Assembly: GCA_016868375.1 (NCBI GenBank)
Contig: VGHA01000020.1
Span: forward strand, 1 to 42,482
Direction: 5' to 3'
Origin: Betaproteobacteria bacterium
GTDB lineage: Bacteria; Pseudomonadota; Gammaproteobacteria; Burkholderiales; Burkholderiaceae_E
DNA length: 42,482 nucleotides
The notes under the pieces are model-generated. The model saw only the letters and a list, made by a program, of their open reading frames with translations, had not been told where the DNA came from and searched no databases. Shown piece by piece: positions 9,021 to 17,113 of this stretch. The stretch's first letter is position 1; every line of letters starts with the position of its first letter. Position numbers and translations under genes: made by a program.

Positions 9021-9613
9021 CTGCTCCACTTCGTATTGGCCTTGTGTCAATCAGCGACAGGGCTTCTGCCGGCGTCTATCAAGACCAAGGTATTCCCGCA
9101 CTCGAACAATGGCTCCACCAGGCGCTTGCCAGTCCCTGGGAGCCCGTCGTTCGACTGATCCCTGATGAACGGAAACTCATCGAGCAAACGCTGGTCGAAC
9201 TCGTCGACCGCGAGCACTGCGGCCTCATATTGACGACCGGCGGAACCGGCCCCGCAATCCGCGATGTCACGCCGGAAGCCACCCTGGCCATCGCTGACCG
9301 CGAAATGCCCGGCTTCGGCGAACAGATGCGTCAGATCAGTCTGAATTTCGTGCCAACCGCCATCCTGTCGCGGCAGGTTGCGGTCATTCGCGGTCAGGCA
9401 CTGATCATCAACCTGCCTGGCCAGCCGAAATCCATCCGCGAAACGCTGGAAGGCCTCAAGCACCCCGACGGCACGCAGAAGGTGCATGGCATCTTTGCTG
9501 CGGTTCCCTACTGTCTCGACCTGATCGGCGCGGCGCGCATCGAAACCAACGAGGCAATTTGCAAGGCGTTTCGGCCCAAGAGCGCGGCGCCGGCAAAGCC
9601 GCCAGCGGGGTAA
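9017..9613 (+). CDS. mog: Molybdopterin adenylyltransferase MogA
   Basis: MogA-type enzyme: adenylates molybdopterin before molybdate insertion in molybdenum cofactor synthesis. The 198-residue protein has the N-terminal LVSISDRASAG motif, the MPT-binding TTGGTGPAIRDVTPEAT loop, the REMPGFGEQMR segment and INLPGQPKSI, the serine/proline motif near the C-terminus. It is closer to MogA than to MoaB by the RDVTPEAT motif and EMPGFGE. ATGA overlap with darP implies translational coupling. It is convergent with relA. Confidence 0.95.
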   Translation: MTAPLRIGLVSISDRASAGVYQDQGIPALEQWLHQALASPWEPVVRLIPDERKLIEQTLVELVDREHCGLILTTGGTGPAIRDVTPEATLAIADREMPGFGEQMRQISLNFVPTAILSRQVAVIRGQALIINLPGQPKSIRETLEGLKHPDGTQKVHGIFAAVPYCLDLIGAARIETNEAICKAFRPKSAAPAKPPAG

Positions 9614-9683
9614 GCGCCAACCTGGCCTTGGTGGCGTAAGGTCGTCGGCGCCCGCTCTTCACTGACACTTGTCGCGGCGTCCC

Positions 9684-11915
9684 TCAGCCCACCTTGCGCC
9701 TGGCGTCCGTCACACCGCTAACTTTACGCAGCGCCACCAGTGTGCGATCAAGCTGAGATCCATCCGCAGCCTCGATCGTGAATCGCATCAATGCCTGCTG
9801 CTGCCGGCTAAGCGTGTTCACAGCGGTCACGTTGATTCGATCTCGGGCGAACACGTCGGAAACATCCCTGAGCAGCCCCTGGCGATCGTGCGCCCTTAAC
9901 TCAATTTCAACCGGAAAGCGTCGTTGGTCGGGTGCCGCGCCCTGCTTCAGAGTTTGAGGATCCCAGCTGGTCTCAATGACACGTTCCGGTGCGTCGCGGG
10001 CCAGGCGCGCAAAGGTCGGGCAATCGGTTCGGTGCACAGACACACCACGGCCTCGCGTTACAAATCCAGATACGGCGTCAGGCGGCAGCGGACGGCAGCA
10101 CCTCGCGAGCTGGTTCAAGAGCGAATCCATTCCGACCACGAGCACGGCTCCCGCTCGCGGCTGCGTACCGCTTGCACCGGGGCGGGTCAGGCGAGCGAGA
10201 GTATCCGGGTTGTCAACGACCGGCGCCTGCTCGGCATCTCCGCGTATCGCCTCCTCGAGTTGGCGGGGGCCGATTTCCTCGCGCGCCACCGCGACAAAAA
10301 GTGCTATTGCATCGGGTTGATCGAGCCTGCGAGCCAATTCTTCGAAAGCAAGCGCCGTGCGCCCTTCGCGTTGCAGCACACGCTCCACCCGCTCGCGGCC
10401 CGAGGCAGCGTCTCGGGCAAGTTCTAGCGCATTGAACCATTGCCGAACTTTCGCACGGGCTCTGGCGCTAGCAACATAACCAAGCGACGGATTGAGCCAG
10501 TCACGCGACGGACCTTCAGCGCTTCCATCCTTCGCGGCAATAATTTCAACGGTCTGCCCGGTTTGAAGTGGCCGATTGAGCGGTATCAGTTGTCCGTCGA
10601 CTCTGGCACCACGACAACGATGTCCCAGGCCAGTATGGACGTGGTACGCGAAATCAACTGCGGTTGCCCCTGCAGGCAATTCGATGACGCGGCCTTGCGG
10701 TGTCAGGGCATAGACAAAGGCCAATTCGGGCGCATGCGCCTGGACGCCGGCGCTCCCCAGGCTTTGGCCTACCTCGCGTTGCCAGGCAAGCAACTGCCTG
10801 ATCCAGTCGACGCTGCGCTCGACAGCCGCTGGTGAGTTGGGGTCGCCCCCGCGGCCGGTCTCCTTATAGCGCCAATGCGACGCGACACCATACTCCGCGA
10901 ATCGATGCATCTCCACTGTCCGGATCTGCACCTCAAGGGGCAGTCCGTCTTCCGCCACCACGACGGTGTGCAGCGAGCGGTAGCCATTGGGCTTGGGCCG
11001 TGCGATGTAGTCGTCATACTCCGATACGATGGGCTTCCAGAAACCGTGAACCAGATCGAGCGCCAGATAGCACTGGGGGACGCTATCCACAATGACTCGC
11101 AGGCCGCGCAGGTCTTGAATCGTGTCAAGGTCACGCCGCTTGGCCTGCATCTTGAGATGAATGCTGTACAGATGTTTAGGGCGACCGCTGACTTTCGCCG
11201 CAACACCCTCGGCCTTGAGCGCAAGCGCGAGGCGATCCACCGCAGACTTTAGAAAAGCTTCACGCTCAGCCCGCTTTTCCTCAAGTTGGGAGGCCAGTGA
11301 CCGGTAGGTTTGCGGCTCAAGAAACCGGAAAGACAAGTCCTCCAATTCCCACTTCAGTTGCCAAACACCCAGACGGTTTGCAAGCGGTGCCAGCACGTCA
11401 AGGGTCTCCTGGCTCACCGCCGTGTCCGGCGGCTGACCGCCGTGGGCGCACAGACGAAGTGTCTGCAGACGCGAGGCGAGCAGGAGCAGAACGACGCGAA
11501 TGTCGTCAGCCATCGCCAACACCATCCGCCTGAGCATTTCATGCTGGACGTGTGCTGCAGCGGCCAGGCTGCCACCCGCACCCAAGCGGATAAGCTGACG
11601 CATGCGCTCGACCAGATGCGCCAGAACCGGGTCAAAATCCCGGGCAATTGCGGAAACTGGCCAGCGCTCTGCCGGCCTTACCAGCCAGGCTGCCGCCTGC
11701 GCCGTCTCGTCCACCCCCAGATCAGCGAGAATCGACTCAACGCCCTGCGCATGAGCGATTACCGGCACGCCATCGCTGATCGCTTCAGGCCTGACCACGG
11801 CGAGCACGAGCTCGCGTGCGCGCGCGAGCAGGCTCGCATGCGTACCGGATTTTGTCGCGACCGCACCCATTCCGGGCGCCGGTCCCTGCACGCTGGGTTC
11901 TGGACTGGTGGACAT
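9684..11915 (-). CDS. relA: Monofunctional (p)ppGpp synthetase RelA
   Basis: Second RSH protein of the window, 743 residues. The N-terminal hydrolase-like domain has lost the catalytic HD: the equivalent of ALLHDVIEDT in SpoT reads AAWLVRPAERW near residues 76-86, so no hydrolysis is expected. The synthetase domain keeps GLRVIVDSVPQCY, EYDD at 299-302 (the acidic EXDD signature of synthetase-only RelA, against RFKD in SpoT) and NGYRSLHTV at 310-318. TGS (LAFVYALTPQGRVIEL), the conserved cysteine region (LARCCRPLPPD) and a C-terminal ACT domain follow. It is the likely ribosome-dependent amino-acid starvation sensor. It is divergent from mtfA across about 70 bases. Confidence 0.95.
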   Translation of the reverse strand: MSTSPEPSVQGPAPGMGAVATKSGTHASLLARARELVLAVVRPEAISDGVPVIAHAQGVESILADLGVDETAQAAAWLVRPAERWPVSAIARDFDPVLAHLVERMRQLIRLGAGGSLAAAAHVQHEMLRRMVLAMADDIRVVLLLLASRLQTLRLCAHGGQPPDTAVSQETLDVLAPLANRLGVWQLKWELEDLSFRFLEPQTYRSLASQLEEKRAEREAFLKSAVDRLALALKAEGVAAKVSGRPKHLYSIHLKMQAKRRDLDTIQDLRGLRVIVDSVPQCYLALDLVHGFWKPIVSEYDDYIARPKPNGYRSLHTVVVAEDGLPLEVQIRTVEMHRFAEYGVASHWRYKETGRGGDPNSPAAVERSVDWIRQLLAWQREVGQSLGSAGVQAHAPELAFVYALTPQGRVIELPAGATAVDFAYHVHTGLGHRCRGARVDGQLIPLNRPLQTGQTVEIIAAKDGSAEGPSRDWLNPSLGYVASARARAKVRQWFNALELARDAASGRERVERVLQREGRTALAFEELARRLDQPDAIALFVAVAREEIGPRQLEEAIRGDAEQAPVVDNPDTLARLTRPGASGTQPRAGAVLVVGMDSLLNQLARCCRPLPPDAVSGFVTRGRGVSVHRTDCPTFARLARDAPERVIETSWDPQTLKQGAAPDQRRFPVEIELRAHDRQGLLRDVSDVFARDRINVTAVNTLSRQQQALMRFTIEAADGSQLDRTLVALRKVSGVTDARRKVG

Positions 11916-11984
11916 GCTCGAGACAGGATGCCACGTTCGAAACGTAAAGTGGCAGCTATCGCCTACGGGTTAGACTTTCGCCCC

Positions 11985-12815
11985 ATGTTTTCCCGATTTT
12001 TCAAGCGCCACCCGCGACAGCCGGTGATCGAACGTCCCGTATGGGAAGCGTGCGCAGCGCAGATGCCCTTCCTCGAGGAATTGGACGCCGGGTCTCTTGA
12101 GAAGCTATTTGATCTCGCCGATCGATTCGCCGAGCAAAAAGACTTCACCGGAACGCATGGCTTTGAGGTCACCGACTCAGTCCGGGCCGCGATCGCGTTG
12201 CAAGCCTGCCTTCCCATTCTTCGCCTGGGGCTGGACGTCTACGCCGATTTCGTTGAAATCATCGTCTATCCAGACCGATTCATGACACCGCGGTCTGTGG
12301 TGGACGAAAGCGGCGTTGTCCACGAATCGGTTGAGGAGCTATCGGGCGAAACGATGCCCGGTGGCCCGGTCGTCCTTGCATGGCCCGACATTGACCCCGC
12401 GATGGGGGCTCCTGGCCTGTCCGTGGTGATTCACGAATTTGCACACAAACTCGACATGCTTGACGGCGAGGCGGACGGTATCCCACCGCTCAATCAAGCT
12501 GCCCGCGCCCGCTGGATCGAAAGGCTGGAGGCCGCCTATTCGCAGTTTTGCGACATGCTCGAACGCGTGGAATCAGAAATCCCCATCGACATTGACCCTG
12601 AGTCGGAGGCTGCAGATCGCTACTACGCACGGCTGCCGCTCGACGCCTACGCGGCGACCGATCACGCAGAATTTTTCGCGGTGGCGTCCGAAGCCTTCTT
12701 CACAATGCCCGAGGCTATCCGGGACATATTCCCTGATCTCCACGAAATGTTTACAGAGTATTTCGGGTGGAGGGAATCCGCAGCGACTACGGGCAGCGGC
12801 GGTCCCGCGTACTAG
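11985..12815 (+). CDS. mtfA: MtfA-type zinc peptidase (M90 family)
   Basis: MtfA (Mlc titration factor) family. In E. coli it binds the glucose repressor Mlc and has aminopeptidase activity. The zinc-binding HEFAH motif is at H150-E151...H154, followed by KLDMLDG. A downstream SEAFFTMPEAI segment (third ligand region) and the PCxxILRLGLDxY-like segment upstream agree with the family. ATG 11985 gives 276 residues, near the usual 250-270. The same frame stays open far upstream, but that part is antisense to relA and has no family match. It stands alone between divergent relA and the convergent Tad operon, so its job here is not indicated by context. Confidence 0.93.
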   Translation: MFSRFFKRHPRQPVIERPVWEACAAQMPFLEELDAGSLEKLFDLADRFAEQKDFTGTHGFEVTDSVRAAIALQACLPILRLGLDVYADFVEIIVYPDRFMTPRSVVDESGVVHESVEELSGETMPGGPVVLAWPDIDPAMGAPGLSVVIHEFAHKLDMLDGEADGIPPLNQAARARWIERLEAAYSQFCDMLERVESEIPIDIDPESEAADRYYARLPLDAYAATDHAEFFAVASEAFFTMPEAIRDIFPDLHEMFTEYFGWRESAATTGSGGPAY

Positions 12816-12861
12816 AGCAAGCGCCGATCGACTCCAAGCACACTCGTCTGGGCGTCTGCCT

Positions 12862-12892
12862 AAGCAGCAGGCCGCGCGTGGATCCGCTGCTT
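12862..12892. terminator. Possible bidirectional terminator hairpin
   Basis: AAGCAGC at 12862-12868 pairs with GCTGCTT at 12886-12892 across a 17-base GC-rich loop. It lies in the 85-base convergent gap between mtfA and the end of the Tad operon. There is no long T tract on either side, so strength is doubtful. Confidence 0.3.
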
Positions 12893-12900
12893 GAATCGCC

Positions 12901-14058
12901 TCAGCCTGGCGCAATGCCGCAGGAACCGGGCGACCAGATTTCGCGCTCCGCCCCAATCCGCAGAAAGCCGGGCGGTCGTGCCGACGAATTGGATGCCACC
13001 GCCGCGTCAACCGATACATCAACGGATCGCTCGGCGTCGCCCACACCAGCTACCGTAGGCCCGGTCGTGGGCGTTGACGGTATGCCTTGGGCGCCCTGTT
13101 CGCTTGGCGCGCGCGGCCCCGCGGACGGCGTGCGAGCAGTTAGCCTGGCGCTAGACTGCATCCGCGCTTCACCGATCGCGCGGAGCGGAATTCGGGGAAG
13201 GATTTGCCCTGCATCATCGGCCCCTCGGTAAAGGGCACAGACCGGTAGCGCGGCCTCTGCAGTGGTGGCAATGGGCTCCATTGGCGAAGACGTCGTGGTT
13301 GCCAGAGACGCGCCATCGACGCGCACAGCACCGAACCTTGGTGCGGGGTCATCGGCGCAACCACTGAGCGACCGCGCCGCCCAACTGATGAAACGTCCGG
13401 CCAGCGGAACCACCAGCGGCACGCCGACCGATAACTCAATTCGCAAAACGCCCGCTTCTCGGAAGGTTTGACCCGACGCATGACCAACCCGTTCTCCCCG
13501 GTCGGTTAAAGACGCCCCGGACGCGGGCTCCGCATGCCGCGAACGCCATACGGGGTTATCAATGGGGATCTCGGGCGACGCTGACGCACGGCCACGCACT
13601 GAGCTCGGATCCGGGGAAACAGCCCAGTCTGTAAAGCTTTCACGAGTCGGTGTGATCTGCCGCCACGACAACCAACCTTGCCCCGTTGCAACGGTAAATT
13701 TTTGAGCGGACGCGGCGAGGCTTTCATGCGGGCTACCCAGGGCGTGCGAATTGACCCAAAGGGGAGCTAGCCCCGACGCCAACCCCTGTTCGATTGCCTC
13801 GGCCTCGGCGTGCCCGACTGCGCCGTAGCGAGCGCCCTCACGCACAGCAAAATCAACCACTTGTCGGGCCTGCAAAACCAGGGCCCACTGCCAGATCAAT
13901 AGCCCGACCAGCAAGAGAACGGGTACCGCCACCATGAACTCTACGGAACCGATACCGAACTGGCCTCGCCAGCCACACGGCGGCGATACGGTTTGCCATC
14001 GCGAACGCTGCCAGCGCTGGTCGTTCAACATGCGTGGCCACCCCTCGTGCGCAGTCAT
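12901..14058 (-). CDS. TadE-type pseudopilin, last gene of the Tad operon
   Basis: TadE/TadG family minor pilin-like protein. A prepilin-like site lies at Gly35: the following residues are I-G-S-V-E-F, with Glu40 at +5 as in Flp-type prepilins. A hydrophobic helix follows (about 41-62), then QVVDFAVREGARYG, a motif typical of TadE. The remaining 300 residues are Pro/Ala/Ser-rich and periplasmic, making this much longer than ordinary TadE (150-200 residues). The GTG/ATG choice is decided by the ATGA overlap with the preceding lipoprotein gene. A later Met10 is possible. Probably processed by a prepilin peptidase not encoded in the window. Confidence 0.82.
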   Translation of the reverse strand: MTAHEGWPRMLNDQRWQRSRWQTVSPPCGWRGQFGIGSVEFMVAVPVLLLVGLLIWQWALVLQARQVVDFAVREGARYGAVGHAEAEAIEQGLASGLAPLWVNSHALGSPHESLAASAQKFTVATGQGWLSWRQITPTRESFTDWAVSPDPSSVRGRASASPEIPIDNPVWRSRHAEPASGASLTDRGERVGHASGQTFREAGVLRIELSVGVPLVVPLAGRFISWAARSLSGCADDPAPRFGAVRVDGASLATTTSSPMEPIATTAEAALPVCALYRGADDAGQILPRIPLRAIGEARMQSSARLTARTPSAGPRAPSEQGAQGIPSTPTTGPTVAGVGDAERSVDVSVDAAVASNSSARPPGFLRIGAEREIWSPGSCGIAPG

Positions 14059-15002
14059 CGCGCGGTGAGACCCCTGATCATTTCGACTGCTGGCCTGGCG
14101 GCGGGACCAGACGACTCAACCTGTTCAGACCGTGCGTTGTCCGCACTGTGCGCCAGCGGCACCGCCGTTCGCATGGGCGTGGCGAACCCCGCGGCTGAAT
14201 CAGCGCCGCTTATACGCGGAAACGTTGTTGGCCGGGCCGATGCACCCGATGGCATCATGACAGCGGGATCGGGAGCCTGTCCGACGACTGCTCGGAGCGC
14301 AGCCTCGATGCGACGACGATGCGCAGCCGCAACCGAATCGCTGTCGGCTGGCCCCAGCGCATCAAGCGCGCGCCGCGCCTGCTCGATTCCCAAAATCGCA
14401 AGGTTTGCGTTTGCTTTCGATCTGACCTCGACCATCGAAGGCAAGGATTCTCTCGACTGCGCAATCGCCTGTGACGCAAGCTCATCAGCGCGTTGATAAG
14501 CAACCGCAGCCTGGTTAGGCTGCTCAAGCCTGTGTAGCGCATTAGCTTTGCGTAACCACCTGGGTGCATGATGCGGGGAGTTATCCAATAGCGGCTCGAG
14601 CAGAACCAGAGCATCCCGGAATCTCCCCGCGGTGTAGGCCTGTTCAACCTCCTGATCGATTCGTTCGGTTTCCTGTTTAGTAAATATGCGTGGCGTGTGT
14701 GCAAGGTTGGAGTCAGGGGCTGCTGACGGTGGCTCGGCGAATTGACCCGGTGCAGACACGGATTGCGCTGGGCACTGCCCTAACGTAACAGCTGGCGCAC
14801 GTGGCGTAGCCCCGGTCGCGATTGCCACCTGGTCTCGAACCGGAAATGACGCACCGCCGAACATCGCCTGGCAGGAGCGCAGCCGCGCCTCGGTCGTACC
14901 GCGCCATTCCCCGTCGGGGTCAAGCGTCGAGCAACCTCCCAGCGTGATAAGTACAGCGCAGTAACCCAGCCTAAACCCGCTTACCCAATTCGAACTGGTC
15001 AC
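14055..15002 (-). CDS. TPR lipoprotein, TadD-like
   Basis: A GTG start at 15002 is preceded by a clear GGGAGG ribosome site. The product begins with a lipoprotein signal whose lipobox LGGC ends at Cys24. A middle region from about residue 125 contains tetratricopeptide-like helices (EQAYTAGRFRDALVLLEPLL, then LRKANALHRLEQPNQAAVAY). The C-terminus is Ala/Ser-rich. TadD proteins are TPR lipoproteins acting as outer-membrane pilotins or scaffolds in Tad assembly, and position in the operon supports that role. The repeats are few and degenerate, so orthology to TadD is inferred. Its start lies 32 bases inside the end of the DUF192 gene, and its stop overlaps the TadE start (ATGA). Confidence 0.72.
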   Translation of the reverse strand: MTSSNWVSGFRLGYCAVLITLGGCSTLDPDGEWRGTTEARLRSCQAMFGGASFPVRDQVAIATGATPRAPAVTLGQCPAQSVSAPGQFAEPPSAAPDSNLAHTPRIFTKQETERIDQEVEQAYTAGRFRDALVLLEPLLDNSPHHAPRWLRKANALHRLEQPNQAAVAYQRADELASQAIAQSRESLPSMVEVRSKANANLAILGIEQARRALDALGPADSDSVAAAHRRRIEAALRAVVGQAPDPAVMMPSGASARPTTFPRISGADSAAGFATPMRTAVPLAHSADNARSEQVESSGPAARPAVEMIRGLTAR

Positions 15003-15375
15003 AATGACCTCCCGCTGCTTTTCTGGTGACTGTCAGTGCCAATGGCTCCAGAAGTATTTCGTTACCTGGCATGATTTTCAGCTTCGAAATAAGCCCGTGC
15101 GCGAACTCGATCACATGCGCACCCGACAGGCAGGCTGCCATGCGACATGGCGCCAAACCTTCAAACACCGACGTCACGACGCCCTGCTCGGAGATGAAAA
15201 CAACATCGATTGGAACGCGCATTCCAAAGGTGTGAACAGCTCGACATCGCTCAATGAGAAACGCCTGATCAGGATCGATCACCGAGCGCCAGGCAAGTCC
15301 GATCAGCCGATCCAAAAACCCCCGCGCTCGGCGTAACCGAATCACGGATGGTGGGGCGATAAGTGCTACTGCCAC
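14971..15375 (-). CDS. DUF192 family protein embedded in Tad operon
   Basis: The 134-residue protein matches the DUF192 fold by its pattern: an R-x-RGFLDRLIGL N-terminal segment, CRAVHTFGMRVPIDVVFI, a G-V-V turn, and HVIEFAHGL followed by a G(D/N)E turn near the end. There is no signal peptide, unlike many DUF192 proteins, so it is probably cytoplasmic. The biochemical role of DUF192 is unknown. It overlaps tadC by 10 bases and the TPR lipoprotein gene by 32 bases, so it belongs to the operon and is co-expressed with the pilus machinery. No function should be assumed beyond that association. Confidence 0.8.
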   Translation of the reverse strand: MAVALIAPPSVIRLRRARGFLDRLIGLAWRSVIDPDQAFLIERCRAVHTFGMRVPIDVVFISEQGVVTSVFEGLAPCRMAACLSGAHVIEFAHGLISKLKIMPGNEILLEPLALTVTRKAAGGHCDQFELGKRV

Positions 15376-16250
15376 CGGGTAACCTCCGTCAGCATTCGGC
15401 TCACCACCGGATACAGCACGATGGCAAGCGTTCCAGGAAAAATGAAGACAATCAGAGGGAACAGCACGCGCACCGGCGCCTGGGCCGCCCGATGCTCGGC
15501 CCGCTGGAAGCGGTCGCTGCGCTGTTGCTCGGCCTGGGCACGAAGTGTCTGAACGACGGTTCCGCCATCGCGCTGAGCAGCCGTCACCGCAAGCGTGAAC
15601 TGCGTGATCGCGGGCATATCTAACCGAACTGCAAGTAGCCTAAGGGCCTCATCGCGGGGCATTCCAGCCTTCACGTCCCGCATCAGTCGCCTGCATTCGT
15701 CGCGGAGAGGCCCCGCCGGAAGCCGCTCAACCGCTTGAGGCAAGGCCGCCGTAAGGGGCAACCCCGATTCCACCGCCATCGCCAATAAATCGATTAAAAA
15801 GGGAAGCGAACGCAGCAGGTTTTCGCGGCGACGGCTTGCCACGCCACGCAGCCAGATCAGTGGCCACAACGTGCCGGTCAAGGCCACGACACAAAAAATC
15901 CAGACGGGAAAACGTAGGCCTGTCAGCCAGAGTGCCGAATAAGCTAAACCTGTCGCAACAATCGCAAGCGCCTGCGCCGCAACAATATGCTGCGGTGCCA
16001 TCGTCCGATCGAACCCTGCGCCACTCAGTTTTTTGTGAAGGTCGAATCGCCACCGCGCAGAAATGATCGGTCGAAGCAATCCACCGGCAACGATCAGCAA
16101 CGGCCAGAGCACACGCCATGTCGCAGGGAGTTTTTCAGTTCGTGCGGCGGGATCGGGGGGTAGCCTTCTGATTAACTCACCAACAAACGCCATCGCGGAG
16201 ATGGCAGCTGCGGCAGTCAACGCCATGACAATCAAGGGTAGGCCTTCCAT
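15366..16250 (-). CDS. tadC: Tad pilus inner-membrane protein TadC (T2SSF domain)
   Basis: Type II secretion F-domain protein forming the inner-membrane platform of the Tad machine with TadB. The 294-residue product has an N-terminal membrane helix, further hydrophobic segments around 85-130, and a cytoplasmic helical F domain with LRSLPFLIDLLAMAVESG. Also typical is a two-helix C-terminal end with VLFPLIVFIFPGTLAIVLYP, the usual TadC ending. It starts two bases after tadB stops. Order tadB-tadC is canonical. Confidence 0.92.
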   Translation of the reverse strand: MEGLPLIVMALTAAAAISAMAFVGELIRRLPPDPAARTEKLPATWRVLWPLLIVAGGLLRPIISARWRFDLHKKLSGAGFDRTMAPQHIVAAQALAIVATGLAYSALWLTGLRFPVWIFCVVALTGTLWPLIWLRGVASRRRENLLRSLPFLIDLLAMAVESGLPLTAALPQAVERLPAGPLRDECRRLMRDVKAGMPRDEALRLLAVRLDMPAITQFTLAVTAAQRDGGTVVQTLRAQAEQQRSDRFQRAEHRAAQAPVRVLFPLIVFIFPGTLAIVLYPVVSRMLTEVTRWQ

Positions 16251-16252
16251 CG

Positions 16253-17113
16253 TCAGACCTCGATGGATACGATGCGCTGGACCAGTCGAAAGCCGATGAT
16301 CTGCGCAATACAGACCAGGCCTAATACAATCTGACCGCCCCGGGTAAACGCGAGTTCGTTAAACGAGGGGGGATCCACCGCCGCGAGCAATGCGAACACG
16401 CCAAAGGGCAGTACCGCCATGATCCACGCCTGGAGCCGACCCTGTGCCGTGAGCGCGCGAATACGAGATTCGATCGCGAGCCGCCTGCGAATCGCATCAG
16501 CCAGCGACTCCAACGTTCGCGCTAATGGCCCCCCGGTGTCGGCGCCAACACGGAGAGCGGTCGCCAATAGCATGGCCTCTTCCGCGTTGATCCGGCGCTC
16601 AAATGACCTGAGTGCGTCGGTAAGCGTTGTGCCCAGTCGAAGATCGCTTAACAACCACTCGAGGTGTTGACGCACTGGGACAGGGCTAGCCTCTGCGGCT
16701 CGGGCGATCGACACCGAGAGGCCACTTCCGGAGCGTAGCGAGCCCGACATGAGCATGAGCACATCCGGGATCTGATTGCGCAGCTTTTTGAGGTGCCGTT
16801 GCTGGACATTGCGTACCAGTACCCAGGGTACTGCGGCGGCTGCGAGCGCAGCCACCAGACCCGCCAACAAACTCTCAGTGAGCACCAAAACAAGGGCAGC
16901 AACACCCCCTGCAAACGCCCACTGCAGGGCCCATAGCCTGGCAGGATCGACTGCAATAAAGAGTTCACGAAGTTGGCGACCAAACCGCCTCGTAAAGTCA
17001 TCGCGCTGCTTTCCGACCAGAAAAGAGCCGGCGATACTTAGTGAAGCAAAAACAAATAGCGATCCGGCGACCACCGACGCCCAAAGCCACACCTGAGATG
17101 ACTCGAGCTTCAT
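16253..17113 (-). CDS. tadB: Tad pilus inner-membrane protein TadB (T2SSF domain)
   Basis: Partner of TadC in the pilus platform. The 286-residue protein has an N-terminal helix, two further helices (about 65-100), and a cytoplasmic F domain with QIPDVLMLMSGSLRSGSGL, ALRVGADTGGPLARTLESLA and RALTAQGRLQAWIMAVLP, all classical TadB features. It closes with a hydrophobic helix. Its ATG overlaps the stop of the ATPase gene (ATGA), so translation is coupled to the motor. Confidence 0.93.
   Translation of the reverse strand: MKLESSQVWLWASVVAGSLFVFASLSIAGSFLVGKQRDDFTRRFGRQLRELFIAVDPARLWALQWAFAGGVAALVLVLTESLLAGLVAALAAAAVPWVLVRNVQQRHLKKLRNQIPDVLMLMSGSLRSGSGLSVSIARAAEASPVPVRQHLEWLLSDLRLGTTLTDALRSFERRINAEEAMLLATALRVGADTGGPLARTLESLADAIRRRLAIESRIRALTAQGRLQAWIMAVLPFGVFALLAAVDPPSFNELAFTRGGQIVLGLVCIAQIIGFRLVQRIVSIEV

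Noticed and set aside
9614-9636. Bulged hairpin between mog and relA as terminator
   Set aside because: Stem of about seven pairs with a bulge and no T tract; too weak to list.
11930-11953. Imperfect inverted repeat GCCACGTT...AACGTaaaGTGGC between relA and mtfA
   Set aside because: Arms are interrupted and the site is short; could be chance in a GC-rich gap.
11310-11984. N-terminal extension of mtfA upstream of 11985
   Set aside because: Lies antisense over relA and has no similarity to MtfA, which begins MFSRFF in the family-like fashion.
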